Origin: an uncultured Lachnospiraceae bacterium
GTDB taxonomy: Bacteria > Bacillota > Clostridia > Lachnospirales > Lachnospiraceae
Assembly (NCBI GenBank): GCA_910579425.1
Contig: CAJTVL010000012.1
Location: 1 to 64,000 of the forward strand
Length of the DNA stretch: 64,000 nucleotides
Reading direction: 5' to 3'
This document shows, in pieces, positions 36,539 to 44,415 of this stretch. The first letter of the stretch is position 1. Each line of letters starts with the position of its first letter. The notes under the pieces are model-generated. The model was not told the DNA's origin. It was given only the letters and a program-made list of their open reading frames with translations, and ran no database searches. Both the position numbers and the translations under genes were made by a program.

Positions 36539-36610
36539 ATTTTTAAGTGACTGTGTGTGTCACCAAACAACAAGATAACAGTATCTTATATAGTAAGAGG
36601 ATGTGATAAT

Positions 36611-37417
36611 ATGAAAATTGAAAAAGTTAATGATCATCAAATTCGCTGTACCCTTACCAGAGAAGACCTGGCTGACAGAGAATTAAAGCTCAGCGAACTT
36701 GCTTACGGTACCGAAAAAGCCAAAGATTTGTTCCGCGATATGATGCAGCAGGCATCTTTTGAGTTTGGATTCGAAGCAGAAGATATTCCTTTAATGATAG
36801 AAGCAATCCCTTTAAATTCCGAATGCATCGTTCTGATCATCACCAAGGTAGAGGATCCTGACGAGCTCGATACCCGCTTTTCCAAGTTTGCCCCGTCTGT
36901 CCATGAAGACGGCAATACTTTAGATGATGTTTTAGATACGATCGCGGAAGGCGCCGATGATGTGTTGGATCTGTTCAAAAAGATTCAAAACAGCAAAGCA
37001 GGGACTGCCTCTGAACAGGCGCAATCCGCCACCGGAAACAGCGCAGGCCTTGAGGAAGCGAAGCATTCCTTCAAGAACGCCCTCCAAAAGAAGCTTGCCG
37101 CTTCTGCCGGTTCTGCCGCGCCCGTAGATCTGACCAGAATCTACTCCTTTGACAGCCTGCGTGAGGTTATCGGCTCCGCCCATGTCCTTTCCACCTATTA
37201 TAAAGGAGTAAATTCCTTATACAAACAGAAGGACGGTTCCTACCTGCTGGCTCTGTCAAAGAGCGACCATACTCCCGCCCAGTTCAACAAGGTATGCAAT
37301 ATTCTTTCCGAATACGGTGCAGGGGTTCGGTCCGTACCCGCTTCCATCGCATATCTGGAAGAACACTTTGAGCCAATTATCCAAAATACTGCGTTGCAGT
37401 CACTGTCTCAGCTCTGA
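36611..37417 (+). CDS. mecA: Adaptor protein MecA
   Basis: MecA delivers substrates such as ComK to ClpC for unfolding and ClpCP degradation. The 268 residues begin MKIEKVNDHQIRCTL, as the family does. The N-terminal substrate-binding domain is followed by a low-complexity linker (about residues 125-170) and a C-terminal domain ending LEEHFEPIIQNTAL. AGAGGATG precedes the start at 36611; the open frame reaches further upstream without a site. The gene is monocistronic with its own promoter and terminator. Confidence 0.9.
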   Translation: MKIEKVNDHQIRCTLTREDLADRELKLSELAYGTEKAKDLFRDMMQQASFEFGFEAEDIPLMIEAIPLNSECIVLIITKVEDPDELDTRFSKFAPSVHEDGNTLDDVLDTIAEGADDVLDLFKKIQNSKAGTASEQAQSATGNSAGLEEAKHSFKNALQKKLAASAGSAAPVDLTRIYSFDSLREVIGSAHVLSTYYKGVNSLYKQKDGSYLLALSKSDHTPAQFNKVCNILSEYGAGVRSVPASIAYLEEHFEPIIQNTALQSLSQL

Positions 37418-37466
37418 CTTTGTTAAGCAAAAGAATGTGCGCCCACCGGGCGCAACTGTAAATAAG

Positions 37467-37496
37467 CCGGCACATAAGGTGCCGGCTCTTATCTTT
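37467..37496 (+). terminator. Terminator of mecA
   Basis: AGCCGGCAC pairs with GTGCCGGCT around a short loop, followed by CTTATCTTT. A second hairpin, TGCGCCC/GGGCGCA, lies just before it at about 37438-37456. The pair ends mecA and may also serve the facing DUF1858 gene. Confidence 0.75.
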
Positions 37497-37529
37497 ACCT
37501 GACAGATGATCCTTCCTGACGCTTCGTTC

Positions 37530-37721
37530 TTAAAGCGCCTCGATTTTTTTCATCAGATCATCAATATCCATGCCGTGAACCATGGCCGCTTCCTCAAGGC
37601 TCTCTCCCTGGGCGGAAGGGCACCCAAGGCAATGCATCCCGGCTTCCATAAGAACGGGTGCAACATCCGGATTGGTTCTCAAAATTTCACCAATCGTCAT
37701 TTCCTTCGTAATCTGTGCCAT
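37530..37721 (-). CDS. DUF1858 domain protein
   Basis: The 63-residue protein matches DUF1858 throughout: ITKEMTIGEILRTNPDVAPVLMEAGMHCLGCP, with a CLGC cysteine pair. It ends in helices with MDIDDLMKKIEAL. The CxxC pair suggests a redox or iron-sulfur role and the family often appears near such proteins. GGAGG lies upstream of the ATG at 37721. It is divergent from the pyruvate formate-lyase locus, which may or may not be meaningful. Confidence 0.85.
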   Translation of the reverse strand: MAQITKEMTIGEILRTNPDVAPVLMEAGMHCLGCPSAQGESLEEAAMVHGMDIDDLMKKIEAL

Positions 37722-37911
37722 ATCTTCTGACCTCCTTAAATTTATATATCTTCTTAATATAACCACAATCTGGAACCGTTTTCAGTATAATACTTTACCC
37801 ACTTTCTGACAAGACTATTATCAAACCTTTTGGCATACACATTTATAACAAAAAATTTATAAAATTTCCCTTAAATCCGTACCTTGTTCATAAAAAAGTA
37901 CACTCTTTGCC

Positions 37912-37941
37912 TTGACTCATAATGACTTTGTAACATATAAT
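37912..37941 (+). promoter_or_regulatory. Promoter of the pyruvate formate-lyase locus
   Basis: TTGACT (37912-37917) and TATAAT (37936-37941) are separated by 18 bases, 70 bases before the start codon. The leader contains GAGGAGG about 9 bases before the ATG. No clear Fnr- or Rex-type operator was found by eye in the 37767-38011 gap. Confidence 0.65.
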
Positions 37942-38011
37942 GAAATTACGGTAATCGCATGGTTTTTATGCACAAATAAATATATCATTTAATTGAGGAG
38001 GCTTACGCAAA

Positions 38012-40051
38012 ATGAGACCAGAATGGAAAGATTTTGTAGGCGGCAAATGGGAAAATGAAGTTAATGTACGCGACTTCATCCAGAGAAACTATCATCCCTA
38101 TGAAGGTGATGAGTCTTTCTTAGCCGAAGCTACACAAAACACAAAAGACTTATGGCAGATGGTACTTGAACTGCAGAAGCAGGAACGTGAAGCAGGCGGC
38201 GTTCTTGACATGGATACCAAGGTTGTATCCACCATTACATCACACGGCCCCGGTTACCTTGATAAATCCAAGGAAAAGATCGTGGGATTCCAGACAGATA
38301 AGCCCTTCAAGCGTTCTCTTCAGCCTTACGGCGGTATCAGAATGGCTGAGAAAGCTTGCTCCGACAACGGTTATGAAGTAGATCCGGAAATCAGCGAGTT
38401 TTTCTCCACACACAGAAAGACACACAATGCAGGCTGCTTTGACGCTTACAACGCAGAGATGAGAGCCTGCCGTTCCGCTCACATTATTACAGGTCTGCCG
38501 GATGCTTACGGCCGCGGCCGTATCATCGGCGATTACAGACGTGTGGCTCTGTACGGTATCGACAGACTGATCGAAGACAAGCAGGCACAGAAGGATTCCA
38601 CCGGACGTGTTATGACTGATGATGTAATTCGTCTTCGTGAAGAACTCTCCGAGCAGATGATTGCTCTCAAGATGATGAAGGAAATGGCTGCTTCCTATGG
38701 CTGCGATATTTCCAAGCCTGCTACCAACGTTCAGGAAGCAATCCAGGCTACTTATTTTGGGTATCTGTGTTCCGTTAAGGAACAGAACGGCGCTGCCATG
38801 TCTCTTGGCCGTACTTCTACTTTCCTTGACTGCTATGCCGAGAGAGATCTTGCAAACGGTACTTTCACCGAGCAGGAGATCCAGGAATTTGTTGATCACT
38901 TTATCATGAAGCTGCGTTGCGTTAAGTTTGCACGTACTCCCGAGTACAACCAGATTTTCGCAGGCGATCCCGTATGGGTAACCGAGTCCCTTGGCGGTGT
39001 TGGCGTTGACGGACGTCCTATGGTAACAAAGATGAGCTTCCGTTATCTGCACACCCTGACCAACTTAGGACCCAGCCCGGAGCCCAACCTTACGGTTCTC
39101 TGGTCTACAAGGCTTCCTGAGAACTGGAAGAAATACTGCGCTAAGATGTCCATCCAGACCTCTTCCATCCAGTATGAGAATGACGACCTTATGAGAGTGA
39201 CCCACGGCGATGATTACGGTATCGCATGCTGCGTATCCTCCATGGTAATCGGTAAGGAAATGCAGTTCTTCGGAGCCCGTGCGAACCTTGCAAAATGTCT
39301 GCTTTACGCTCTCAACGGCGGTGTTGACGAAGTTACCAAGAAGCAGGTTGGTCCTAAGTACCGTCCTGTAGTCGGCGACGTTCTTGATTTTGACGATGTA
39401 TACAGCAAATTTATCGACATGATGGAATGGCAGGCAGATGTATATGTAAATACCCTGAACATCATCCATTATATGCATGACAAATACTGCTATGAGAGAG
39501 CTGAGATGGCCCTTCATGACAGAGACGTTAAGCGTTATTTTGCAACCGGTGTGGCAGGTCTTTCCATCGTTGCCGACTCCTTATCAGCAATCAAATATGC
39601 CAAGGTTGAGCCCATCAGGGATGAGGACGGCATCATCGTAGACTTCAAGACCACCGGTGAGTTCCCTAAATACGGTAATGATGACGACCGTGTAGACAGC
39701 ATTGCACAGGAAGTTGTACACAAATTTATGACTGCCATCAGAAGACATCACACCTACAGGAACGGTGTTCCCACCACTTCCATCCTTACCATTACATCCA
39801 ACGTAACTTATGGTAAGGCAACAGGCAACACTCCTGACGGACGTAAGAAAGGCCAGCCTTTCGCACCCGGCGCCAATCCGATGCACGGACGCGACACCCA
39901 CGGTGCGGTAGCATCCTTATCTTCCGTATCCAAGCTTCCTTTCAATGATGCACAGGACGGTATCTCCAATACCTTCACCATCATCCCCGGAGCTCTCGGT
40001 AAGGAAGACCAGGTATTTGCAGGCGATATTGAACTTGATCTGAACAAATAA
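38012..40051 (+). CDS. pflB: Pyruvate formate-lyase core, lacking its own glycyl-radical domain
   Basis: PFL splits pyruvate with CoA into acetyl-CoA and formate. The 679-residue protein matches family members through the barrel and has the catalytic cysteine pair Cys406-Cys407 in YGIACCVSSM. It ends soon after GRDTHGAVASLSSVSKLPFNDA and IPGALGKED. Typical PflB continues for 60-70 more residues, which carry the radical glycine (RVSGYAV). Here the frame stops at TAA (40049-40051), and that domain is a separate gene at 40311-40553. Both following genes have strong ribosome-binding sites, so this looks like a true split rather than a frameshift. Confidence 0.93.
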   Translation: MRPEWKDFVGGKWENEVNVRDFIQRNYHPYEGDESFLAEATQNTKDLWQMVLELQKQEREAGGVLDMDTKVVSTITSHGPGYLDKSKEKIVGFQTDKPFKRSLQPYGGIRMAEKACSDNGYEVDPEISEFFSTHRKTHNAGCFDAYNAEMRACRSAHIITGLPDAYGRGRIIGDYRRVALYGIDRLIEDKQAQKDSTGRVMTDDVIRLREELSEQMIALKMMKEMAASYGCDISKPATNVQEAIQATYFGYLCSVKEQNGAAMSLGRTSTFLDCYAERDLANGTFTEQEIQEFVDHFIMKLRCVKFARTPEYNQIFAGDPVWVTESLGGVGVDGRPMVTKMSFRYLHTLTNLGPSPEPNLTVLWSTRLPENWKKYCAKMSIQTSSIQYENDDLMRVTHGDDYGIACCVSSMVIGKEMQFFGARANLAKCLLYALNGGVDEVTKKQVGPKYRPVVGDVLDFDDVYSKFIDMMEWQADVYVNTLNIIHYMHDKYCYERAEMALHDRDVKRYFATGVAGLSIVADSLSAIKYAKVEPIRDEDGIIVDFKTTGEFPKYGNDDDRVDSIAQEVVHKFMTAIRRHHTYRNGVPTTSILTITSNVTYGKATGNTPDGRKKGQPFAPGANPMHGRDTHGAVASLSSVSKLPFNDAQDGISNTFTIIPGALGKEDQVFAGDIELDLNK

Positions 40052-40083
40052 AAATTTAACCCAATTCCAGGAGGTACAATGTA

Positions 40084-40287
40084 ATGGACAACAAAAAAAT
40101 GGTTGACGATCTTGTTAAAATGCTGGATTCCGGCATGGCAATGGGTGTGGGACATGTAAACGTGGACTACGACGAGTCGAAAGAAGAGTCAAAAAATGTT
40201 CAGACCATGGGATGTACGGACTGCTCCAGAACTCCTTTGGCATGCAGTGTACCTACCCTGGAGGACGGTTTAGACGATTTCCATTAA
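40084..40287 (+). CDS. 67-residue cysteine-containing protein resembling the start of the glycyl-radical domain
   Basis: Located between the two halves of split PFL, with AGGAGG 8 bases upstream. Its N-terminus (MVDDLVKMLDSGMAMGVGHVNVDYDES) resembles that of the glycyl-radical protein next to it (VDNLVSLLDGYATKGGHHLNVNV): the VD-LV-LD spacing, the Gly-His pair and the NV motif all line up. The second half departs entirely, with a cysteine cluster (GCTDCSRTPLAC) and an acidic tail. No radical glycine is present. It may bind the core at the same surface as the radical subunit. That role is inference. Confidence 0.8.
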   Translation: MDNKKMVDDLVKMLDSGMAMGVGHVNVDYDESKEESKNVQTMGCTDCSRTPLACSVPTLEDGLDDFH

Positions 40288-40310
40288 TAAAAAATAGGAG
40301 GTAAATTACC

Positions 40311-40553
40311 ATGGCATCAAGCACAGCACAGGTAGATAACTTAGTATCATTGTTAGACGGTTACGCTACAAAAGGCGGACATCACCTTAACGTAAATGTA
40401 TTAAACAGAGATATGTTACTGGACGCTCAGAAGCATCCCGAGAACTATCCTCAGCTCACAATCCGTGTTTCCGGATATGCTGTTAACTTCATCAAATTAA
40501 CTCCCGAGCAGCAGGCTGACGTTATTTCCCGTACTTTCCATGAGTCCATCTAA
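40311..40553 (+). CDS. Stand-alone glycyl-radical subunit of pyruvate formate-lyase
   Basis: An 80-residue protein equal to the C-terminal domain of PflB and to autonomous glycyl-radical cofactors (GrcA/YfiD). It has GGHHLNVNVLNRDMLLDA, PENYPQLTIRVSGYAVNF with the radical glycine Gly55, and LTPEQQADVISRTFHE. In Escherichia coli, GrcA is a repair module for an intact PflB. Here the core lacks this domain, so the small protein is probably an essential subunit. GGAGG precedes the start. Downstream is a terminator and then pflA. Confidence 0.93.
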   Translation: MASSTAQVDNLVSLLDGYATKGGHHLNVNVLNRDMLLDAQKHPENYPQLTIRVSGYAVNFIKLTPEQQADVISRTFHESI

Positions 40554-40603
40554 TGACATTTGTCTGAAAGGTGAAGCAGCGAAAATATGTTCTGCTGACA
40601 GAG

Positions 40604-40635
40604 CCCTCCGGTCATTCTGGCCGGAGGGTTTTATT
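40604..40635 (+). terminator. Terminator between the glycyl-radical gene and pflA
   Basis: CCCTCCGG (40604-40611) pairs with CCGGAGGG (40621-40628) and TTTTATT follows. It should cut down transcription into pflA and so set high structural-subunit but low activase amounts, as is known for other pfl operons. Confidence 0.8.
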
Positions 40636-40655
40636 CAACAACAGGAGGTCTTTAT

Positions 40656-41414
40656 ATGCAAGGCAGAATTCATTCCCTAGAAAGCTTCGGCACCGTAGAC
40701 GGCCCGGGAACCCGTTTTGTGGTATTTGTACAGGGCTGTCCCATGCGCTGTGCCTATTGCCACAATCCGGATACCTGGTCCATGAGCGGCGGCACCATGA
40801 TGGAGCCGAAAGAGATTTTCGAGCAATATAAAAGAAATGAAGAGTTTTATAAAAACGGAGGCATTACCGTTACCGGCGGCGAACCCCTGATGCAGGTAGA
40901 TTTCCTGATTGACCTCTTTACAATCGCCAAGGCCAGCCATGTCCACACCTGTATCGATTCCTCGGGTATTGCCTTTAAACCCGACAACAAAGCCTTTATT
41001 GAAAAGCTTGATAAGCTGATGGACCTGACGGATCTTGTTATGCTGGACATCAAGCACATTGACCCCGAGAAGCACAAAGATCTGACAGCTCAGCCCAATG
41101 ACGGAATCCTGGCATTTGCAGCTTATCTAAACGAGAAGCATGTGGATATGTGGATTCGGCATGTTGTGGTTCCCGGCATCACGGACGATGAAGAATCGCT
41201 GTTTAAGCTTGGCTACTTCATCGGGCAATTCTCCAATCTGAAGGCTCTGGACGTACTTCCCTACCATACTATGGGGGAAACCAAGTATCAAAAGTTGGGA
41301 ATTCCCTACAAGCTGGCCGGTGTTCCTGCAATGGATAAAAATAAGGTCATAGAAAAAAAGGAAATCATACTGAACGGCATTCGCACCCGCCGCGAGGAAA
41401 AGATTGAAAATTAA
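40656..41414 (+). CDS. pflA: Pyruvate formate-lyase activating enzyme
   Basis: PflA is a radical SAM enzyme that forms the glycyl radical on PFL. The 252 residues have the cluster motif CPMRCAYCHNPD (CxxxCxxC), GGITVTGGEPLMQ for SAM binding, and the C-terminal region with LDVLPYHTMGETKYQ. The length is normal. GGAGG precedes the ATG. It follows the split pfl genes after a terminator, and its target here would be Gly55 of the separate subunit. Confidence 0.96.
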   Translation: MQGRIHSLESFGTVDGPGTRFVVFVQGCPMRCAYCHNPDTWSMSGGTMMEPKEIFEQYKRNEEFYKNGGITVTGGEPLMQVDFLIDLFTIAKASHVHTCIDSSGIAFKPDNKAFIEKLDKLMDLTDLVMLDIKHIDPEKHKDLTAQPNDGILAFAAYLNEKHVDMWIRHVVVPGITDDEESLFKLGYFIGQFSNLKALDVLPYHTMGETKYQKLGIPYKLAGVPAMDKNKVIEKKEIILNGIRTRREEKIEN

Positions 41415-41487
41415 GCTTGTATTCCCTGTGATTTTATTATAAAATTAGATGATAGTATATGGATACATTAATAAGGAGGATATCATC

Positions 41488-41658
41488 ATGGCATATGTTA
41501 TTAGTGACGCTTGTATTTCTTGCGGTGCCTGTGCAGGTCAGTGTCCTGTAGGCGCAATCAGCGAAGGGGACGGCAAATTTGAAATCGATCCCAACACCTG
41601 CATTAGCTGCGGTTCCTGCGCCGGCGGATGCCCTGTAGGCGCTATTTCCGAAGAATAA
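41488..41658 (+). CDS. 2[4Fe-4S] ferredoxin
   Basis: A 56-residue clostridial-type ferredoxin with two CxxCxxCxxxCP motifs: CISCGACAGQCPVGA and CISCGSCAGGCPVGA. It carries low-potential electrons in anaerobic metabolism. AAGGAGG lies 7 bases before the ATG. It is 73 bases downstream of pflA and could receive readthrough, or may have its own promoter. Confidence 0.95.
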   Translation: MAYVISDACISCGACAGQCPVGAISEGDGKFEIDPNTCISCGSCAGGCPVGAISEE

Positions 41659-41683
41659 ATTATAGCGGCAAATACGGGTTCTA

Positions 41684-41716
41684 AAGCGTCCAATCATACG
41701 ATTGAACGCTTTTTTC
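41684..41716. terminator. Bidirectional terminator after ferredoxin
   Basis: AAGCGT-CAATC pairs with GATTG-ACGCTT, with a T tract to the right. It covers the stop of the facing MerR-like gene and ends the ferredoxin transcript. Confidence 0.75.
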
Positions 41717-42479
41717 TTAAGAATCCTTTCGAAATCGTTTTCTCCTTTTCCTTTTCTTCCGCTTTATCCTTCTCGGGAGCCGGCTCCATCTCCCTGCGTA
41801 TATTTTCTTTTTTCATCTTCCTGCTCTTTCGTCCCCGCCTGTTCAGCGAACGCAGCAGTTCATCCAACTGCTGGTAATGCTCCTCCTGCATCTTAATGCG
41901 CTCTTCCTCTCTTGCGTCCTCCCTCTCCTCCTGAAGCCGGAATTGATAATCAAGCTCCTTCAAAACATCCTCCTTAATCTCCTGGCACATTTCCTGGTTA
42001 TTGCTCTGTACGGCCTCCATAATCATTTCGCGCAGAAGCTGCTGGAGCCTCAGACTCTTCTGCTCCCGGCTTTCCTGGGGCATAACCATGGTTTTGTCCT
42101 CCACCGGCATAAACTCACCCTTTTTCACCATCACTACATGACGCTTTGCCATATCCATTTCTCCCTGAACTCCTTCCGAATCAGACATTTCCTTTCCTTC
42201 CACCTCACTTTTTCCGTTTTTTTCAAATAGCAAAACAGGCGAAAGCAGATCGCCGTTTTTAAACATATGGCGGATTGCTTTCAACTGCAGCCCCTGTTCC
42301 TTTAATTCCTTTACCCTTCGAAACCTCCTGATGTCCTCTTCCGTATAGTAGCGATGCCCCATCTCATTTCTCTTCGTCGGTATCTCCAATTCCTCCTCCC
42401 AATATCTGAGTACATGAGCCTCCACCTCCACCTGCTTTGCCGCATCCGAAATCATATAAATCCTCTCCGCCTGTGTCAT
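41694..42479 (-). CDS. MerR-like DNA-binding protein with coiled-coil tail
   Basis: The 261-residue protein begins with a MerR-type helix-turn-helix (YMISDAAKQVEVEAHVLRYWEEELEI, then GHRYYTEEDIRRFRRV). A highly charged coiled coil fills most of the rest, and the tail is lysine-rich (RRGRKSRKMKKEN). There is no obvious ligand or metal domain, so this is not a classic MerR metal or drug sensor. Similar proteins are common in Lachnospiraceae without known function; a structural DNA-binding role is possible. Confidence 0.8.
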   Translation of the reverse strand: MTQAERIYMISDAAKQVEVEAHVLRYWEEELEIPTKRNEMGHRYYTEEDIRRFRRVKELKEQGLQLKAIRHMFKNGDLLSPVLLFEKNGKSEVEGKEMSDSEGVQGEMDMAKRHVVMVKKGEFMPVEDKTMVMPQESREQKSLRLQQLLREMIMEAVQSNNQEMCQEIKEDVLKELDYQFRLQEEREDAREEERIKMQEEHYQQLDELLRSLNRRGRKSRKMKKENIRREMEPAPEKDKAEEKEKEKTISKGFLRKKRSIV

Positions 42480-42526
42480 TGTAAATTCCCCTTTCTAAAA
42501 TAATTTCCTTATGTGCCCTGCACAAA

Positions 42527-42560
42527 AAAAGGACATCCCTACCTACGGGCTTGTCCTCTT
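42527..42560 (-). terminator. Terminator after dnaB
   Basis: AGGACA (42530-42535) pairs with TGTCCT (42552-42557). Read leftward, a T7 tract follows the stem, about 20 bases past the dnaB stop. Confidence 0.75.
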
Positions 42561-42579
42561 TTGTTATATAAATATTCTT

Positions 42580-43920
42580 TTATTTTTGAAGATTGGCAAA
42601 CTTGGTAAAATCAGGAAGCCACGCCAACTCTATGGTACCGATCGGCCCCCTCCTCTGCTTTGCTATAATAACCTCTGCAATCCCTCTCTTCTCGGAGTCC
42701 TTATTGTAATACTCGTCTCTGTAAAGAAACATAACCAAATCAGCGTCCTGCTCTATTGCTCCTGACTCTCGAAGGTCTGAGAGCATCGGTCTGTGATCCG
42801 GCCTCTGCTCTACCGCACGGCTGAGCTGTGAAAGCGCTACTACCGGTACGTTAAGTTCCCTGGCAAGGGCCTTCAGGGCGCGGGATATATCGGATATTTC
42901 CTGCTGCCTGGACTCGTTTCCTCTGCCGCTCCCCGACATGAGCTGAAGATAATCGATAATGACCAGATTCAGATTATGCTCCAATTTATATTTCCTGCAT
43001 TTGGAACGGAGCTCCGAAATACTGATTCCGGGAGTATCATCAATAATCAGGTTGGAATTGCCGATTACCCCTGCGCTTTCTATGAGCTTTTCCCATTCCG
43101 AATCGGAAAGGTTGCCTGTGCGCAGATGCTGGGAATCCACTCTGGACTCTATGGAAAATAACTGGTTTACAATCTGCTCCTTACTCATTTCCAGGCTGAA
43201 CATTGCCACCGTAAGGCCTGTCTTAAATACCACATACTGAATAACATTGAGCAGGAATGACGTCTTTCCCATGGAGGGCCTTGCAGCAAACAAAATCAAA
43301 TCGGAATTCTGAAAGCCTGTGGTTTTGTAATCCAGATCAATAAAGCCTGTCGCTATGCCTGTTACATTCCCACTGCTTTTGGATGCCATCTCGATCCTGT
43401 CCATGGCATTCATTACCACCTGCCTGATCGGAACAAATTCTCCGGTATTTCTTCTCTGTACCAGCTCAAAAACCTTTTTCTCCGTATCCTCAAGGATAAC
43501 CTCAAGCTTTTCCTTTCCGGCATAACAGGTGTTGGCTATCTGCTCATTTAAGCGTATCAGCTTGCGCAGAGTCGATTTCTCCGCCACAATATTGGCATAA
43601 TGCTTGATATTGGCTGAGGTGGAAACAGAAGTGAGCAAGTCTCCGATAAACTCCAGGCTGCTCACCTCCGGCGGCACATCCTTCTCGCGAAGCCTGTTCT
43701 GCAGCGTGATCACGTCTACCGGCTTCCCCTCGTCGCCAAGTTCCACCATGGAATCAAAAATCACACCGTATTGTTTGCTGTAAAAATCCTCTCCGGTTAT
43801 CACCTCTGCCGCCACTGTAATTGCTTCCCGGTCTACCAGCATAGAACCTATCACCGACTGCTCCGCTTCTATACTGTGGGGCAATACCCGCTTTAAGAGC
43901 GCTTCCTCCATCCCTTCCAT
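42580..43920 (-). CDS. dnaB: Replicative DNA helicase
   Basis: DnaB is the hexameric fork helicase. The 446 residues have the N-terminal helical domain (LPHSIEAEQSVIGSML) and the RecA-type ATPase domain. Walker A is ARPSMGKTSF, and Walker B is VIIDYLQLM. The DnaB signature region VALSQLSRAVEQRP is followed by SDLRESGAIEQDADLVMFLYRDEYY. The C-terminus is normal. The start could be either of two close ATGs (43920 or 43911). It lies 9 bases after rplI, within the gdpP-rplI-dnaB operon that is widely conserved in Firmicutes. Confidence 0.97.
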   Translation of the reverse strand: MEGMEEALLKRVLPHSIEAEQSVIGSMLVDREAITVAAEVITGEDFYSKQYGVIFDSMVELGDEGKPVDVITLQNRLREKDVPPEVSSLEFIGDLLTSVSTSANIKHYANIVAEKSTLRKLIRLNEQIANTCYAGKEKLEVILEDTEKKVFELVQRRNTGEFVPIRQVVMNAMDRIEMASKSSGNVTGIATGFIDLDYKTTGFQNSDLILFAARPSMGKTSFLLNVIQYVVFKTGLTVAMFSLEMSKEQIVNQLFSIESRVDSQHLRTGNLSDSEWEKLIESAGVIGNSNLIIDDTPGISISELRSKCRKYKLEHNLNLVIIDYLQLMSGSGRGNESRQQEISDISRALKALARELNVPVVALSQLSRAVEQRPDHRPMLSDLRESGAIEQDADLVMFLYRDEYYNKDSEKRGIAEVIIAKQRRGPIGTIELAWLPDFTKFANLQK

Positions 43921-43928
43921 TTCGTACT

Positions 43929-44381
43929 TTAACCTTTCATCTCTGTCACCTTCACCCTAAGCGTACCTGTCACCTTGGGATGAAGCTTTACGCCCACCTC
44001 GAATACCCCGAAACTCCGGATCGGCTCCGGCAGGACGATCTTTTTCTTGTCAATTTCCTTCCCCTTCTGTTCCTTGTAGGCCTGCGCAATTTCTTTGGAG
44101 GAAACAGAGCCGAAGGTTCTTCCGCCTTCCCCTGCTTTGATGGATAAAACTACCGCATCCTCCTCCATTTCCTTGGCAAATGCCTGCGCCGCCTCCAACT
44201 GCTGTCTGGCAATCTTCTCTTCCTTTGCCTTCTGCAGCTTTAAATCATTGAGATTTTTATTATTTGCCTCAACCCCGAGCTTTTTGGGTAATACGAAATT
44301 CCTTGCGTAACCGTCGTTTATATTTACGACATCCCCCTTTTTCCCAAGACTTTTTACGTCTTCCAGCAAGATCACTTTCAT
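43929..44381 (-). CDS. rplI: 50S ribosomal protein L9
   Basis: L9 binds 23S rRNA near the L1 stalk. The 150 residues begin MKVILLEDVKSLGKKGDVV, then NDGYARNFVLPKKLG, a helical connector, and the C-terminal domain FGSVSSKEIA. The start at 44381 is the family start; the frame reaches upstream to 44408 but has no better site. It lies between gdpP and dnaB. Confidence 0.96.
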   Translation of the reverse strand: MKVILLEDVKSLGKKGDVVNINDGYARNFVLPKKLGVEANNKNLNDLKLQKAKEEKIARQQLEAAQAFAKEMEEDAVVLSIKAGEGGRTFGSVSSKEIAQAYKEQKGKEIDKKKIVLPEPIRSFGVFEVGVKLHPKVTGTLRVKVTEMKG

Positions 44382-44415
44382 GTTTAACCTTATCCTCCGT
44401 TCTTTCATTTATCTG

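Noticed and set aside
38240..39052. 270-residue ORF antisense to pflB
   Set aside because: A shadow of a strongly coding gene with biased codons; no domain.
40049..40310. Sequencing frameshift as the cause of the split pyruvate formate-lyase
   Set aside because: Two separate genes with clear Shine-Dalgarno sites and start codons lie after the stop, and no frame joins the core to the radical domain.
40571..40831. 86-residue ORF overlapping the start of pflA
   Set aside because: It overlaps the pfl terminator and pflA in another frame, with no site for initiation.
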